From Nematopogon swammerdamellus (taxonomy: Eukaryota > Arthropoda > Insecta > Lepidoptera > Adelidae), in assembly GCA_946902875.1 (NCBI GenBank), contig OX336336.1, positions 25,871,558 to 25,935,557 of the forward strand: DNA of 64,000 bases, written 5' to 3'. A program made the position numbers and the translations under genes. Positions 22,144-32,055 of this stretch are shown here, piece by piece. Every line of letters begins with the position of its first letter. Within the stretch, counting starts at the first letter, position 1. The notes under the pieces are model-generated. The model ran no database searches. It was not told the DNA's origin and was given only the letters and a program-made list of their open reading frames with translations.

Positions 22144-22393
22144 ATGGCGTCTTTCAAGTGTCCTAAGCGAGTGTTATGCAAGGTTTTCCTCAAAAGATGC
22201 TCAGGAATCGCGAAACAAGGATTACAAAAAATTTCGTTTGCACCACGCTAGAAAATGCTCAAGATCTGCTACTAACGAAGATGTTTTTCATACTTTAATA
22301 TATACCTCGGATCCATACATAATTAGTATAAGAAAACAGCCAATAAAATATAACAAAGAACTTGATGAGGAAGCTTTACAATTAGTGGAATAA
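22144..22393 (+). other. Possible broken coding remnant
   Basis: ATG at 22144 opens a 35-codon frame (MASFKCPKRVLCKVFLKRCS). A second frame overlapping it continues to 22393 (KKFRLHHARKCSRSATNEDV, then YTSDPYIISIRKQP). The two together look like one reading frame broken by a frameshift, but I do not recognise the family. It could equally be chance. Confidence 0.25.
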
Positions 22394-22879
22394 TGTTTGT
22401 TTTCTTTGTTAAAAACAATGCGATTATTCTGAATTGTAGTAACTTATTTAATTTATTCCTAATGAGTTTTAATTCTACAGCTATCCAATATTTATCTCAT
22501 ATAATTATGTACTCGTAGGTACCTCCCAAGGTTGATGATTAGGCAATTTTTTCTCCGACAATAAGTTCGCCTTTGATGTGATGTAACTATAATTAGGGAA
22601 GCAATCAATAATATTTTATTATTTTATTATTTCCTATATCAAGTGTTTATTTTTTATAAGAATAATAATTGTGCTAAAATCCTTCCTAATGCCTAAAATC
22701 CCTATTATTGATATTTTGCGGTATTTTAACAAAATTTATGAAACGACAAAGTGTTACTAATATGTAACTCATGTTTAAACATTTTTTTCTTGCATAAATA
22801 ATATTTTGTTTACAATAAATGATGTTTTATTTTAAAGAACAACTTTAACACTATAATCCTAAAAAATTTCAAAAACATA
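22394..22879. other. AT-rich sequence, nothing recognised
   Basis: AT-rich, no coding or repeat signal beyond short poly(A)/poly(T) runs. Confidence 0.45.
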
Positions 22880-23356
22880 CAGCGGGTGGCTAAATTATTA
22901 GACTCACCACACTTAATGTCATAGTTATCAATACAAATTTGCTCTTGGGAAAAAACATTCCACCTCCTAAACCTTTGAACCTAAACTATTGCAACTAAGT
23001 ATTTTTTATTACTGATATATTTGCCATAAACCTACATTTACACCTTAATCCAATGAAAGTCGGCTTAACTTGGAGACAAATTTATAAATACCGATTATTT
23101 ATTTTCATATAATTTAAATAATTTATGTATAGAATTAAAACATTTCGATTTTCTACTTTGTCTCTAAGTTAAGTCGATGTTCATAGGTTGAAAATGGTAA
23201 CGTAGGTGTATGCCAAATATATCAGTAATAAAAAATACCTAGTTGCAATAGTTTAGGTTCAACGGTTTAGGAGGTGGAATTTTTTTCCCAAGAACAAATT
23301 TGTATCGATAACTATGACATTAAGTGTGGTGAGTCTAATAATTTGGCCACCCACTG
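22880..23356. mobile_element. Foldback Tc1/mariner-type MITE, 477 bp
   Basis: Almost the whole element is an inverted repeat. CAGCGGGTGGCTAAATTATT at the left and its inverse at the right begin arms of more than 200 bases, through ACTCACCACACTTAATGTCA and TTGCAACTAAGTATTTTTTA. A TA pair flanks each end. Non-coding. A transcript would fold into a long hairpin. Confidence 0.85.
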
Positions 23357-23526
23357 TAGCATTCGTATTTCAAAAGTTACAGATTTATGACAGAAAAAAG
23401 GCCCTTTCTGCCCATAGTGCGCTGTCTCGACGGCGGTGGAGGCAAGGCCGCACAATCACATATGGGTTTTCGCGAGTAGGTACCAGACGCACACATTTTG
23501 TTTTATTAACCCACTGGCAAATTGGT

Positions 23527-23870
23527 ACCGTGTGGGTTCGGTACTTAAAAAGAATAGCCCCACTGCATCTCTCCCCGTGCATGTCGTAAAAGGCGACCAA
23601 GGGATAAGGACAAGATGCCGCGCTAAAGGGCGACAGGCTCGCCACCTCTCAACTTGGCACGGCACTTCCACCGAGTCATGCAGCAGGTGGGCGTTCGTGC
23701 CTTACTTGCTGCTTGATCGATTTAATCTTGTTCGAATACTTTGCGAAACGTGGTGGTCGGTGTTGTGCTGCAATTTACCAGAGTTCTTGCAGCATAACAC
23801 CGATTACTCTGCTTACCCCGATTGTCGGAATTCAGCGTGTGTGATATGTATGTATGTATGCAACTTGATA
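23527..23870 (+). repeat. SINE-D (head shared with SINE-A)
   Basis: Head GTACCGTGTGGGTTCGGTAC..CTGCATCTCTCCCCGTGCAT..GTCGTAAAAGGCGACCAAGG is the one used by SINE-A copies at 26871 and 39246. The body GCGACAGGCTCGCCACCTCT..GAGTCATGCAGCAGGTGGGC differs. It ends in a GTATGTAT run. Confidence 0.8.
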
Positions 23871-24589
23871 CTTCAACTATCTTAATAACTATTTTTTACA
23901 TATTATTTTTTATTTTTTTACAATTATAAGTACTACATTGAAGCATGTTTAATATACTAAGCTTCTTGAAGACGCTTGGCCCTCTGCTGGTGGACGCAAT
24001 TGGCGTCCCGCAATCAATGGTTCAAATGTAAGCCTTGCCAGACAACGAATTAAAATTATCGGGAAGTCGCATACAACGCACCGAATTGAGGCGCGCTATT
24101 TGTGAGCATTCAGCACACTCTCCAATCGTTGTCTCCCTGATACGTATCAAATTTCCATTTACCCGTCTTACTCTATCGACGTTCACAGAGCGGAAACGTA
24201 ACGTGATGTATGAGGCGCTCGCGCACTTACGCTGTTTTAAATATTGGCAATATTTAGAAGAACTCCAATCGCACCTTTCTACCGGTAAAATGTATAACGA
24301 GGGCGCGTCCAGAATGTAGAAATTCGTTATTGCCAGCGGGGTAATGCCGCAAGTGTTCTGAGAACTTTGGAATATGGCCCCTTTTTATGATAGTTATTTT
24401 AATGTTTGTTGGGTAGGTTTTTATTCTTTAGTTATTTGTATAACTTTTTTATATTATACATATATATAAACATAATAAAGTTGATAAAAATTATGTATCA
24501 AAATTTGACAAAGGCTCTTTACACCTGATACACATAATTAATAAGTTTTTGTAGTCTCTCAATAAAATCAACTCAACTCTTAAAAAGTC
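23871..24589. other. Unassigned sequence
   Basis: Contains an open plus frame at 24035-24319 (MPDNELKLSGSRIQRTELRR...) without a recognised domain. The rest is AT-rich. Confidence 0.35.
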
Positions 24590-24972
24590 AATTCTCAAAC
24601 AAATTGTTAATCTTGCGATCAAGCTGTGTTTTCGATAGACTGTGGGCGATGTTATGTCACTATGTTAAAGTTGGCAAAATCTAAGACAGAAGGACTTGGC
24701 ATTCAAGTCTAAATAAAAAAAAAACTGTCATTTGTCAAAAGTACCGCCTCTTTCACTTGTCAATTTGTCGTCTCGAAGAAAACTTCTAGTTAAGAAAATT
24801 CTTTCAGAGAAAATAATTCAAGTAGTGAATGAATACTTGTAATAATATGTATGGAAAAAAAATCTGCGAAGTTTCTTCTTTGTGAATGTAAACGAACCGA
24901 ATAGAACAAATTGTGACAAGTTCGAGTGCAGTTTTACTGCCATATGAATGATCAATAAACAATAAACAACAC
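24590..24972 (+). repeat. SINE-C type element
   Basis: The tail TGCGAAGTTTCTTCTTTGTG..GATAGAACAAATTGTGACAA-type sequence ends at ATGATCAATAAACAATAAAC. The upstream part (AAGCTGTGTTTTCGATAGAC) recurs near 56945. Other tails are at 38890, 46913 and 57158. Confidence 0.7.
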
Positions 24973-25750
24973 AGTTGCACATGGTGGTGTATTTCCCGGG
25001 AGTGTGTCTCTCGAATCCTTTAACCCGGCAGTCTTCAAACTACAATTTAGCAACAGTCCGTAAATCTGCTATTATGTGGCTTCTAATTCAGTTTCCTTTT
25101 GCGAGATATGCTTAATTTGGCTACGTCAACTGCACCATTGAATGTTACAATGTAATGGTGCAAAGTCTTTTATTTAAACAAATGGTGATTTTTATTTTAA
25201 AATAAAAATCTTATGACTACTTTTGTATCAAAAATTTATATTTGGAATCAGTATTTCTTTAAAGGTTAATTTTGTATATGTTTTTAATGTCAGGTACCTA
25301 TTTTTAATATGTACAAAATATTTTTTTAAGTGCCTAAATGTCTAAATAAAGAAATAATATCAATCGAAGGCCAATTCGAACTAACCAAAACAGAACCAGT
25401 TGCATCAGAGCGGAACTAGGTGTAGTAAAAGCTAAATATTGACAGAGGTGAACCTATCAGACAGTCGCACGAGGAATTAGCACCAGCTCCGGCCTTGGTA
25501 CAACATCATCTCGCTACGTGTAACTTACTATATTTTTACATTATTTACTCACACAACCGTGTGTTTGTATATTGATAAAGTCTTCCTTGTTTTTTTTGTT
25601 GCGCTATCAAATTTCGTCGAAAAAACTTCACATAAAAATTACAAGCCTTGTCTAGGTAGGTACCTAATTATATTTCACAACATATTATGTATGACTCTCA
25701 AACATTCAAAGGTTGATCAAATTTGATTATAGTAACTACTCAAGTACTTC
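24973..25750. other. AT-rich sequence, nothing recognised
   Basis: No gene, RNA or repeat family recognised. Confidence 0.4.
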
Positions 25751-25972
25751 TCCTTACCTTTAATAAAATCCAACGTCTGCTTTCTGTCTGTCTGTCTGTC
25801 TATCTGTCCGCTTATAACTCGTGAACCACTAAACGGATTTTAATAAAAAAAAAATCTACAGATAGCTTCATTTTTCCCATCAACTATAGGCTACTTGCTA
25901 TCACGCTAAATGGCTTATGAGGTTAGCAGAGAAGTCAAATATGAGAGCGGGCGGAGCCGCGGGCACAGCTTG
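25751..25972 (+). mobile_element. Helitron-like element H1
   Basis: TCCTTACCTTTAATAAAATC start, GTCTGTCTGTCTGTCTATCT microsatellite, and GCCGCGGGCACAGCTTG end, followed by T. Matches 9502-9723. Confidence 0.75.
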
Positions 25973-26033
25973 TTTACTATAAAATAAGAAACATCTCGGT
26001 TGAGGATCTCGGACTGTTTTTTTTTGAATTTTT

Positions 26034-26372
26034 TTAGGTTTCCGTATCCCTTACGGAAGCCTATCACTAAGCCTACGCCGTCTGTCCATCTGTCCGAGGG
26101 CTGTATCTCTTGAACCGTAATAGGTAGCCGGTTGAAATTTTCACAGAATATGCGTTACATTGGCGGATATAACAAATAATAAAAAAAAGAAAATGTTCAA
26201 AATTAAGGGGGGCTCCCTTACAACAAACGTTCAATAAAATCGATTAGTCACACTATTGAATAATAGATGGCGCCACAGGCTTTTATACGTTGCAATTTTG
26301 AAAGACAAAAGATAAGCGGATAATAGCGGATAGATACGGAAACCTCCGTGCACGAGTAAAACTCGCACTTAA
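26034..26372 (-). repeat. GTCY repeat
   Basis: GGTTTCCGTATCCCTTACGG at the left, then GCCTACGCCGTCTGTCCATC, TATCTCTTGAACCGTAATAG and ACTCGCACTT at the right: the inverse of the arrangement at 13029. Confidence 0.7.
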
Positions 26373-26381
26373 CAGATTTTT

Positions 26382-26595
26382 TTATGTAATCCAGTATGAA
26401 TGACTGAGTCAGAGGGGCCAAAGCACATGTTCCGACCAGCCAATGTCACATCCGAGAAGGTAGGTGCCATGTCGGAGATTTCCCTTCGGGTTGCTGGCTA
26501 TACTGGACTAGAGGAGAACACAGCCGAGGCTGCTATTCAGCCAACTTACATCCAGTACAGTAGTACCAACCCAGTCGGCTACAATTTGAGCCTAG
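26382..26595 (-). repeat. SINE-B fragment
   Basis: Tail and core of SINE-B (GACTGAGTCAGAGGGGCC, then ACACAGCCGAGGCTGCTATT and CAACCCAGTCGGCTACAATT). The tRNA-like head is missing. Confidence 0.8.
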
Positions 26596-26870
26596 TCAGA
26601 AATTGGCAACACTCCTAATGTCACTTTCCTCCATCTTGCCAAAACCGACTATAGTTCTGTGCTTTTCAAATTCAAACATTGAATAACTTTTTCAAATGAT
26701 AATATCTGTACAAATTTGCTCATTCAGATTAATTTGATCGTAGCGCTTACATTTTTATACTTACCTTTCTAAACACATCTTATCAATATTTCAATTCTGT
26801 GTTTACTCAATATTTGTTTGATTAACTAGCTTTACCAATGATATGATTGTTTAGTTTTAAATTTTTAATG

Positions 26871-27202
26871 TACCGTGTGGGGCCGGTACTTTAAAAGAAT
26901 AGCCCCACTGCATCTCTCCCCGTGTATGTCGTAAAAGGCGACTAAGGGATATGACTCCCTTCTTATATTACTAGGTGGTAGGGTTTAACCCGCCCGGGTT
27001 GGTACCACCGCACTGAATGAAAGGTCGGTCGAAACGGCTATGTAAATAGTTTGTGTTTTCCGTCCAGTTCAGTGTAGCCGGCACGACCGAAGGGAAGCAC
27101 TGACGTGGCACCAAGTTCACCCGGTGTTATGGGCTGACATCACGGATGTTGTAGGTGATGGAAGCCAACCGTGTCAGTTTCCATAAAAAAAAATAAAAAA
27201 AA
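26871..27202 (+). repeat. SINE-A with GTACCGTGTGG head
   Basis: Complete in its visible parts: head TACCGTGTGGGGCCGGTACT, core TAGGTGGTAGGGTTTAACCC and GGGTTGGTACCACCGCACTG, the family tail, and a poly(A) end. The 5S/tRNA head of the 16001 copy is absent. Confidence 0.88.
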
Positions 27203-27297
27203 TTTCATTTTTAGATTTTGCTTTGTAACAACTTATAAAAAAAGCATTCTTTGAGATAATAAAGATTCTTTAAATCAAAACTGAATTTGTTTTAATT

Positions 27298-27430
27298 TTT
27301 AAGGTTTCCGTATCCCGTATGGAAGCCTATTACTAAGCCTACGCCGTCTGTCTGTCCTACTGCTGTATCTTTGGAACTGTAATAGGTAGCCAGTTGAAAA
27401 TTTTACAGAATACGTGTGTTATTATGGCGG
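27298..27430 (-). repeat. GTCY repeat fragment
   Basis: AAGGTTTCCGTATCCCGTAT..CTACGCCGTCTGTCTGTCCT. Truncated at about 27430. Confidence 0.65.
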
Positions 27431-27431
27431 A

Positions 27432-28310
27432 TATACAACGTGTCCCAAAACTCAACGTCAAGCGGAAACCAGGGAGTAGGCCAGTTTATGACTACCCAGG
27501 GAAAAATAAGAAAAAAAATCGGAGTCATTTGTTTTTTATGATATGGGCATTTTTTGAAAAACGTTGAAAATTTACATCTCGTACAACATTTTTAGGTACT
27601 ATGACTACAAATTTTCAAATATAATTGTTAATATTTTTTCATTGGTAGCCTAAATAACTCTGCTATTGATCCGTACCCCAAATAAAACCAAAATGCCCTT
27701 AGTTTTATCACAAAAAAATATAAGTAAAATTTTTTTCTTCAAATTTTCAAAGATAATTATTTTTATTTTACTTTGCCACTTCATAGTATAAAAAAAATGT
27801 ACATACACTACTATGGCAAGTTTTCACAAAAGTTGGCGCGACTAATCAAGATTTCAAAATGATATTATACCTCCCGGATCATGCTTTAAAAAAGACTTGG
27901 TACTTGCCAACATAAAATAATACCTTACTCACTGAAAATTGCCTTCAGTGCCTATGAGACATGATGCATGTTGGAATTTAGATAGATAGGAACAGATAGT
28001 GATGCCATTCCGCAATTTTCAAAGGAAAAGAAGTTTAAATGAAACGAATTATAGATTTAAAAAAATAATAATTACTTACTCTAAATAAAATGTTTGAACT
28101 GTCTGCCACCGGCAATAATACACGCGCGACACCGCTTAAAAAACGACCTTTTCACCAATCGTGCCTATCCTCGTAAATTGATCTGTTGGGCAGCCTCCGA
28201 GATTCCTCGACGTAGTTCGCCGGGTATCGAGGGACCAATGGTACTGTCGACAGAGCCAAAAACACCTCTCCTCGCGAAACCACGCTCATTAAGGCACCAT
28301 GCCAGCATAT
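27432..28310 (-). pseudogene. mariner-like transposase remnant
   Basis: On the minus strand, near 28160-28084, a frame reads KRSFFKRCRACIIAGGRQFK and stops, resembling the C-terminus of mariner-family transposases (RRLxxCIxAxGGHFEH type). Upstream, GISEAAQQINLRG continues it through a stop. The left limit ACGTGTCCCAAAACTCAACG looks like a transposon end. The middle is AT-rich and non-coding. Family assignment is tentative. Confidence 0.45.
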
Positions 28311-28317
28311 TTGCGGC

Positions 28318-28412
28318 TAAAGAACACAGCCGAGGCTGCTATTCAGCTATCTTACATCCAGTACAGTAGTCAGTCAACCCAGTCGGCTACAACTTGAGCC
28401 TACCACGTAGTA
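28318..28412 (-). repeat. SINE-B fragment
   Basis: AACACAGCCGAGGCTGCTAT..CCCAGTCGGCTACAACTTGA..GCCTACCACGTAGT: only the core region. Confidence 0.7.
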
Positions 28413-28797
28413 AGAAACAATTTACTCGATAAAAATTTTTATAACTTGATAGGTATAAAACTAAGTTTCATCAAGTGCAACCGTTTCACCTTTTGATACC
28501 TGTTATTGACAAAAAACTTTGTTTACATCACCGAGGGAGCTTTATGTGTCAAAAATGTTTGTTTTGAAACTAAGCGTATCGGAAAATTGCTTAGCCTGAA
28601 TTTTCCTTCATTACAGGCGTGTACGAACACTGCACCTACAATCTTATCAAACGTATGTATGTATTTACTCTGATAATGGGATAATTTTGAGCTGTCGAAA
28701 CAGAGGCGAAGGGGGTGAAGGAAGACAGACGCTTCGAGCGAAGCCCACAGTCAGACCGCCATAGAGAGGAAACATCGGGCCTGTAAGGCGTACCCAC
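28413..28797. other. Unassigned sequence next to a possible first exon
   Basis: No recognised feature. If the minus-strand exon at 28798-28867 is real, this is the start of its first intron (GTGGGTAC donor at 28797). Confidence 0.35.
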
Positions 28798-28867
28798 CTG
28801 CGCGATGCTCGCGGACGGGAGGGTGCTGCGAATCCGGAGGGGCCGCCGCGGTCTCGGCTCCGTCCAT
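28798..28867 (-). CDS. Possible first coding exon of an unknown minus-strand gene
   Basis: A minus-strand ATG at 28867 sits in a strong context (GCAAGATGG) and opens 23 codons plus one base (MDGAETAAAPPDSQHPPVRE...), ending exactly at a consensus splice donor CAG|GTGGGTA. The GC-rich, repeat-free upstream DNA (28870-29105) would suit a promoter. I found no further exon to the left, so the gene is not identified. It would be transcribed away from Gclc. Chance remains quite possible. Confidence 0.3.
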
Positions 28868-29257
28868 CTTGCTGCTTTACACTACACCGCACCTAACACT
28901 AGCGTTATAACATCGAACACAAGCGCGACTAGTGTCGCACACCACACTCCGCACAAACACTCGCGTCGCGTCGTTCATCCGACACTCGACATCACGGGAC
29001 GCCGTTCAAGTTCATCCGGCCCTGTGTAAAATATACAATACTCGACGCCCGTTGGATGGCGGTTCTCTCTCTCCCGCTCGGTCGGTTCAGTCCGTCCGCG
29101 CTTTGCTTTGGGCCAGTGTTGCCAATTCAAATTTTGAAATTCTCCTAGATTGACTTCGAAAATCTCCTAAAAATCTCCTAGAAAATTTTCGTCATCCTAA
29201 AAAATTCTCCTGTTCTTCAAATTATAAAAATTTCACCACATTTTTAGTGTTCCTTAT

Positions 29258-29372
29258 ACGTACGGGACCATTTTACTAAGCCTAGGCCGTCTGTCCTGAC
29301 CTGTAAAGAGCTGTATCTTTTGCACCCTGAAAACCGGTCAAGTGCGAGTCGAACTCGCGCACCGAGGGTTCT
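29258..29372. repeat. GTCY repeat fragment inside the hAT element
   Basis: Contains CTAGGCCGTCTGTCCTGACC and then CGGTCAAGTGCGAGTCGAAC, the two ends of the GTCY family brought together by deletion. Confidence 0.6.
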
Positions 29373-29800
29373 CTGTCAGTCAGTCAGTCGGTCAGCGTGT
29401 AGGTAAGCGTCTACTGCTGGACATACGCCTTAAATTTTCCTCCAGTCTCTCGGCCTTCAGCGGTACGGACCACTGCTTTCCGCCGACATACTTCATGTCG
29501 GCGTCCCACCTGGCGGGTGGGCGGCGTCCAACACTCCATTTTCCTGTCCACGGCCGCCAATGTAGTACATGGTTACTCCAACGGTCGTCGTCCCCTCATT
29601 CATTAGTCATTCATTACGCACCATTTCGCCTAGCTATACTCCCATGCCAGCCCAGCATGGCTAGTTCCATCGCTCGCTGGGTAACTTTTGAAAACAACTT
29701 TAGTCAGAGCTCACGTTTCACACCCGTACGTCATAAACGGTAGGACGCGCTGGTCATAATACATACAGGTTAGACCTCGGGGCGAATTTTAAATTTCCGA
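29366..29800 (-). pseudogene. RTE retrotransposon 3' end inside the hAT element
   Basis: CAGTCAGTCAGTCGGTCAGC at the left is the inverted simple-repeat tail. Then GCTGGACATACGCCTT and the inverse of the RTE C-terminal region follow, up to about 29800. It is more diverged than the copy at 48332 and has indels, including loss of the linker around 29615. Confidence 0.75.
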
Positions 29801-30667
29801 GGCAGCCCTACTCAGTTGAATTCCTCCCTCGACCTTCTTAAGGAGACCTTGTCTACCAAGCAGTATTTAACCGAGATATACGTACATACTCTTCCTTCAA
29901 TATGTTCTATCACTTCTCCGCCAATAATGATTTGTCCCCCCCCGTCATAACCACGATTGCCATTCTAAGCACCACGTAATTCGTCTGTTTTAATTATTTG
30001 TTTTTTTTTTAGTTTTTAACCACACCAAGTTTGACACTTGCACGTATTACCGTTTTTACGTTAGAGCAAAACCAAACCAAAAATTATTTTTTTTTAGAAA
30101 AAAAAACAACCACAAACAACAACAAAAATCACAACCAGCTACCTATTACGGTACAAAATATACAGCCGTTTAAAGTAGTGCGGACTGACGGACAGACTAT
30201 CGACGTAGGCTTAGTAATACTACTGATTATTACAAAGAATACATGTAAATAACATTGATTGATAACAAAGTATTCGTTCGGTTAGGCCCGCCCGGTAGTC
30301 GCTTGTCGGCCGATCAATGCACGCACACACTCACAGAGTGTCACATTATCCTATCTAAAGAGCAAGAAGGGGAACCTTGCTCTTATTAAAAGACAAATCC
30401 TATCGTATATTGTGTGACTTGAGAGGTTGGTTGATTCACAAACAGTTCATTCATTGTGTTGTCACTTGTCACCGTACATATACCGAAATATTTGTTTGTT
30501 ACTTACTAGTAAATATATGTTTCTCACTCCTAAATCTTCTCCTGTAATGATTTTCTTTCTCCTAGATTTTCTCCTACTCTCCTGACAGGCAAAAACTTCT
30601 CCTAACACCGCTGAAATTCTCCTGAATCTAGGAGAAAATCTCCTAACATGGCAACACTGCTTTGGGC

Positions 30668-31070
30668 AAAGTCGGTTACAAAACTGCTTACAATTTTTTT
30701 GTTTCTTGGAAGATGTCGCCGCGCTGTCGGTAAAAATAGATTGTCTATGGTATTTTTTAATATTACAGAGAGTTATAGCAGATATGTCTCATGTATGTTA
30801 AAACGAGTAGGAGAAACAATACTAAAACAATTCGCCGCTCTTGAATATATCGTATCCGCCAGCGTACCGCCATCTATTGTTAAATAGTAAAATCTACTTA
30901 GTAAAAGTTACCGACCTCTACTATTTATGCCATCTAAACTGTCAAACAGTACCAACATTTTAAAAAGTGGTGTGCGTTCCGACACTTTTTTAAAATAATT
31001 AGTTATATACCTAACTATACAATGTAATAAAAAAAATCCCTGGTAGTCGTGGCGCGTGGGACTACCAGTA
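30668..31070. other. Unassigned sequence
   Basis: Right flank of the hAT insertion. No gene or repeat recognised. Confidence 0.4.
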
Positions 31071-31076
31071 GACATA

Positions 31077-31341
31077 GACGGAGGTTACACGCTAGGTTTG
31101 GCATCAGTTCAGTCCGTGACCTTGGTCACGATCAGATTGTCGCCAGACTGACGCCAGACGTAAGTATTGCATTCGCACTATCAGTCTGCCATCAGTCTAG
31201 TACCTATCAAAATATTTTAAAATCCATCAGTCTGATCCATCAGTCCATCGGTCAATAGATTAAACGGTCAGTCTGGCTGGACCATGGTTTAACCAGACTG
31301 ATGGACTGAACTGATGCCAAACCTAGCGTGTAACCTCCGTC
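31077..31341. mobile_element. MITE with 41-bp inverted repeats and TA flanks
   Basis: GACGGAGGTTACACGCTAGG..TTTGGCATCAGTTCAGTCC at the left is repeated inverted at the right end. A TA pair flanks both ends (31075-31076 and 31342-31343). The inner part repeats CAGTCTG/CAGACTG motifs in both directions. Tc1/mariner type by target site; non-coding. Confidence 0.82.
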
Positions 31342-31457
31342 TAGTCATGTGGGTTATCAACAATTTTTGGCAACCGTGATCTAACCGATATCTGTCTTCA
31401 ATACCGATATTGATATCCGTTGCCAAATATCGGTATCAAAAACTCTGATTCCTAGTT

Positions 31458-31483
31458 AAAAAAAAAAAAAAAAAAAAAAAAAA
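31458..31483. repeat. Poly(A) run
   Basis: About 26 A residues directly before the poly(T) end of the minus-strand SINE-A, so two retroelement tails may abut here. Confidence 0.85.
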
Positions 31484-31974
31484 TGTTTTTTTTTATGGAA
31501 CCTGACACGGTTGGCTACATCACCTACAACATCCGTGATGTCAGCCCATAACACAGGGTGAACTAGGTGCCATGTCAGTGCTTCCCTTCATTTCATGTTT
31601 GTCAGCCTCGATAGCTCAGTGGTGCAGACAGTCAACTGTCGCTATTGAATGTTAAGCAACGCTGGGCGCGGTCAGTACTTGGATGGGTGACCGCTGACCG
31701 TTGGAGGCTGACCGAGGTTCGGATTCCTCGTAAAACTGTAGGTCCCTTCCCTCCTAATCTTACTTGGTGGTAGGGTTTAACCCGCCCGGGTTGGTACCAC
31801 CGCACTGAATGAAACGTCGGTCAAAACGGCTATGTAAATAGTTTGTGTTTTCCGACCAGTTCAGTGTAGCCGGCACGATCAAAGGGGGAAGCACTGACAT
31901 GGCACCTAGTTCACCCGGTGTTATGGGCTGACATCACGGACGTTGTAGGTGATGTAGCCAACAGTGTCAGTTTC

Positions 31975-32010
<36 letters not shown>

Positions 32011-32055
32011 TCGGCTACACTAAACTGGACGGAAAACACGAACTATTTACATAGC
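31484..32055 (-). repeat. SINE-A, split by a second SINE-A
   Basis: The minus-strand copy runs 31484-31600 (tail half) and resumes at 32009-32055 (TCGGCTACACTAAACTGGAC, ACACGAACTATTTACATAG). The second copy lies between, opposite in orientation. Confidence 0.82.
31601..32008 (+). repeat. SINE-A with clear composite tRNA/5S head
   Basis: Box A-like TAGCTCAGTGG at 31612-31622. The 5S rRNA-like segment is at 31651-31694 (GTTAAGCAACGCTGGGCGCG then GTCAGTACTTGGATGGGTGA). Box B GGTTCGGATTCC is at 31716-31727. GTCAGCCTC (31601-31609) can pair with GAGGCTGAC just before box B. Then come the core GTAGGTCCCTTCCC..GGTGGTAGGGTTTAACC, the family tail and a poly(A) of about 30. This is the best-preserved copy of this head. 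Confidence 0.9.

Larger units (their letters stand above)
29114..30659. mobile_element. hAT element, 1546 bp, with nested insertions
   Basis: Ends CAGTGTTGCCA and TGGCAACACTG, flanked by an identical 8-bp duplication CTTTGGGC (29106-29113 and 30660-30667). Several CTCCTA/CTCCTG motifs lie within about 130 bp of each end, as expected of subterminal transposase-binding repeats. The interior holds GTCY and RTE material. No transposase frame was recognised. Confidence 0.85.

Noticed and set aside
31651..31694. 5S rRNA gene
   Set aside because: Only the internal promoter part is present, flanked by tRNA-like boxes inside a SINE. The 5' and 3' thirds of 5S rRNA are missing.
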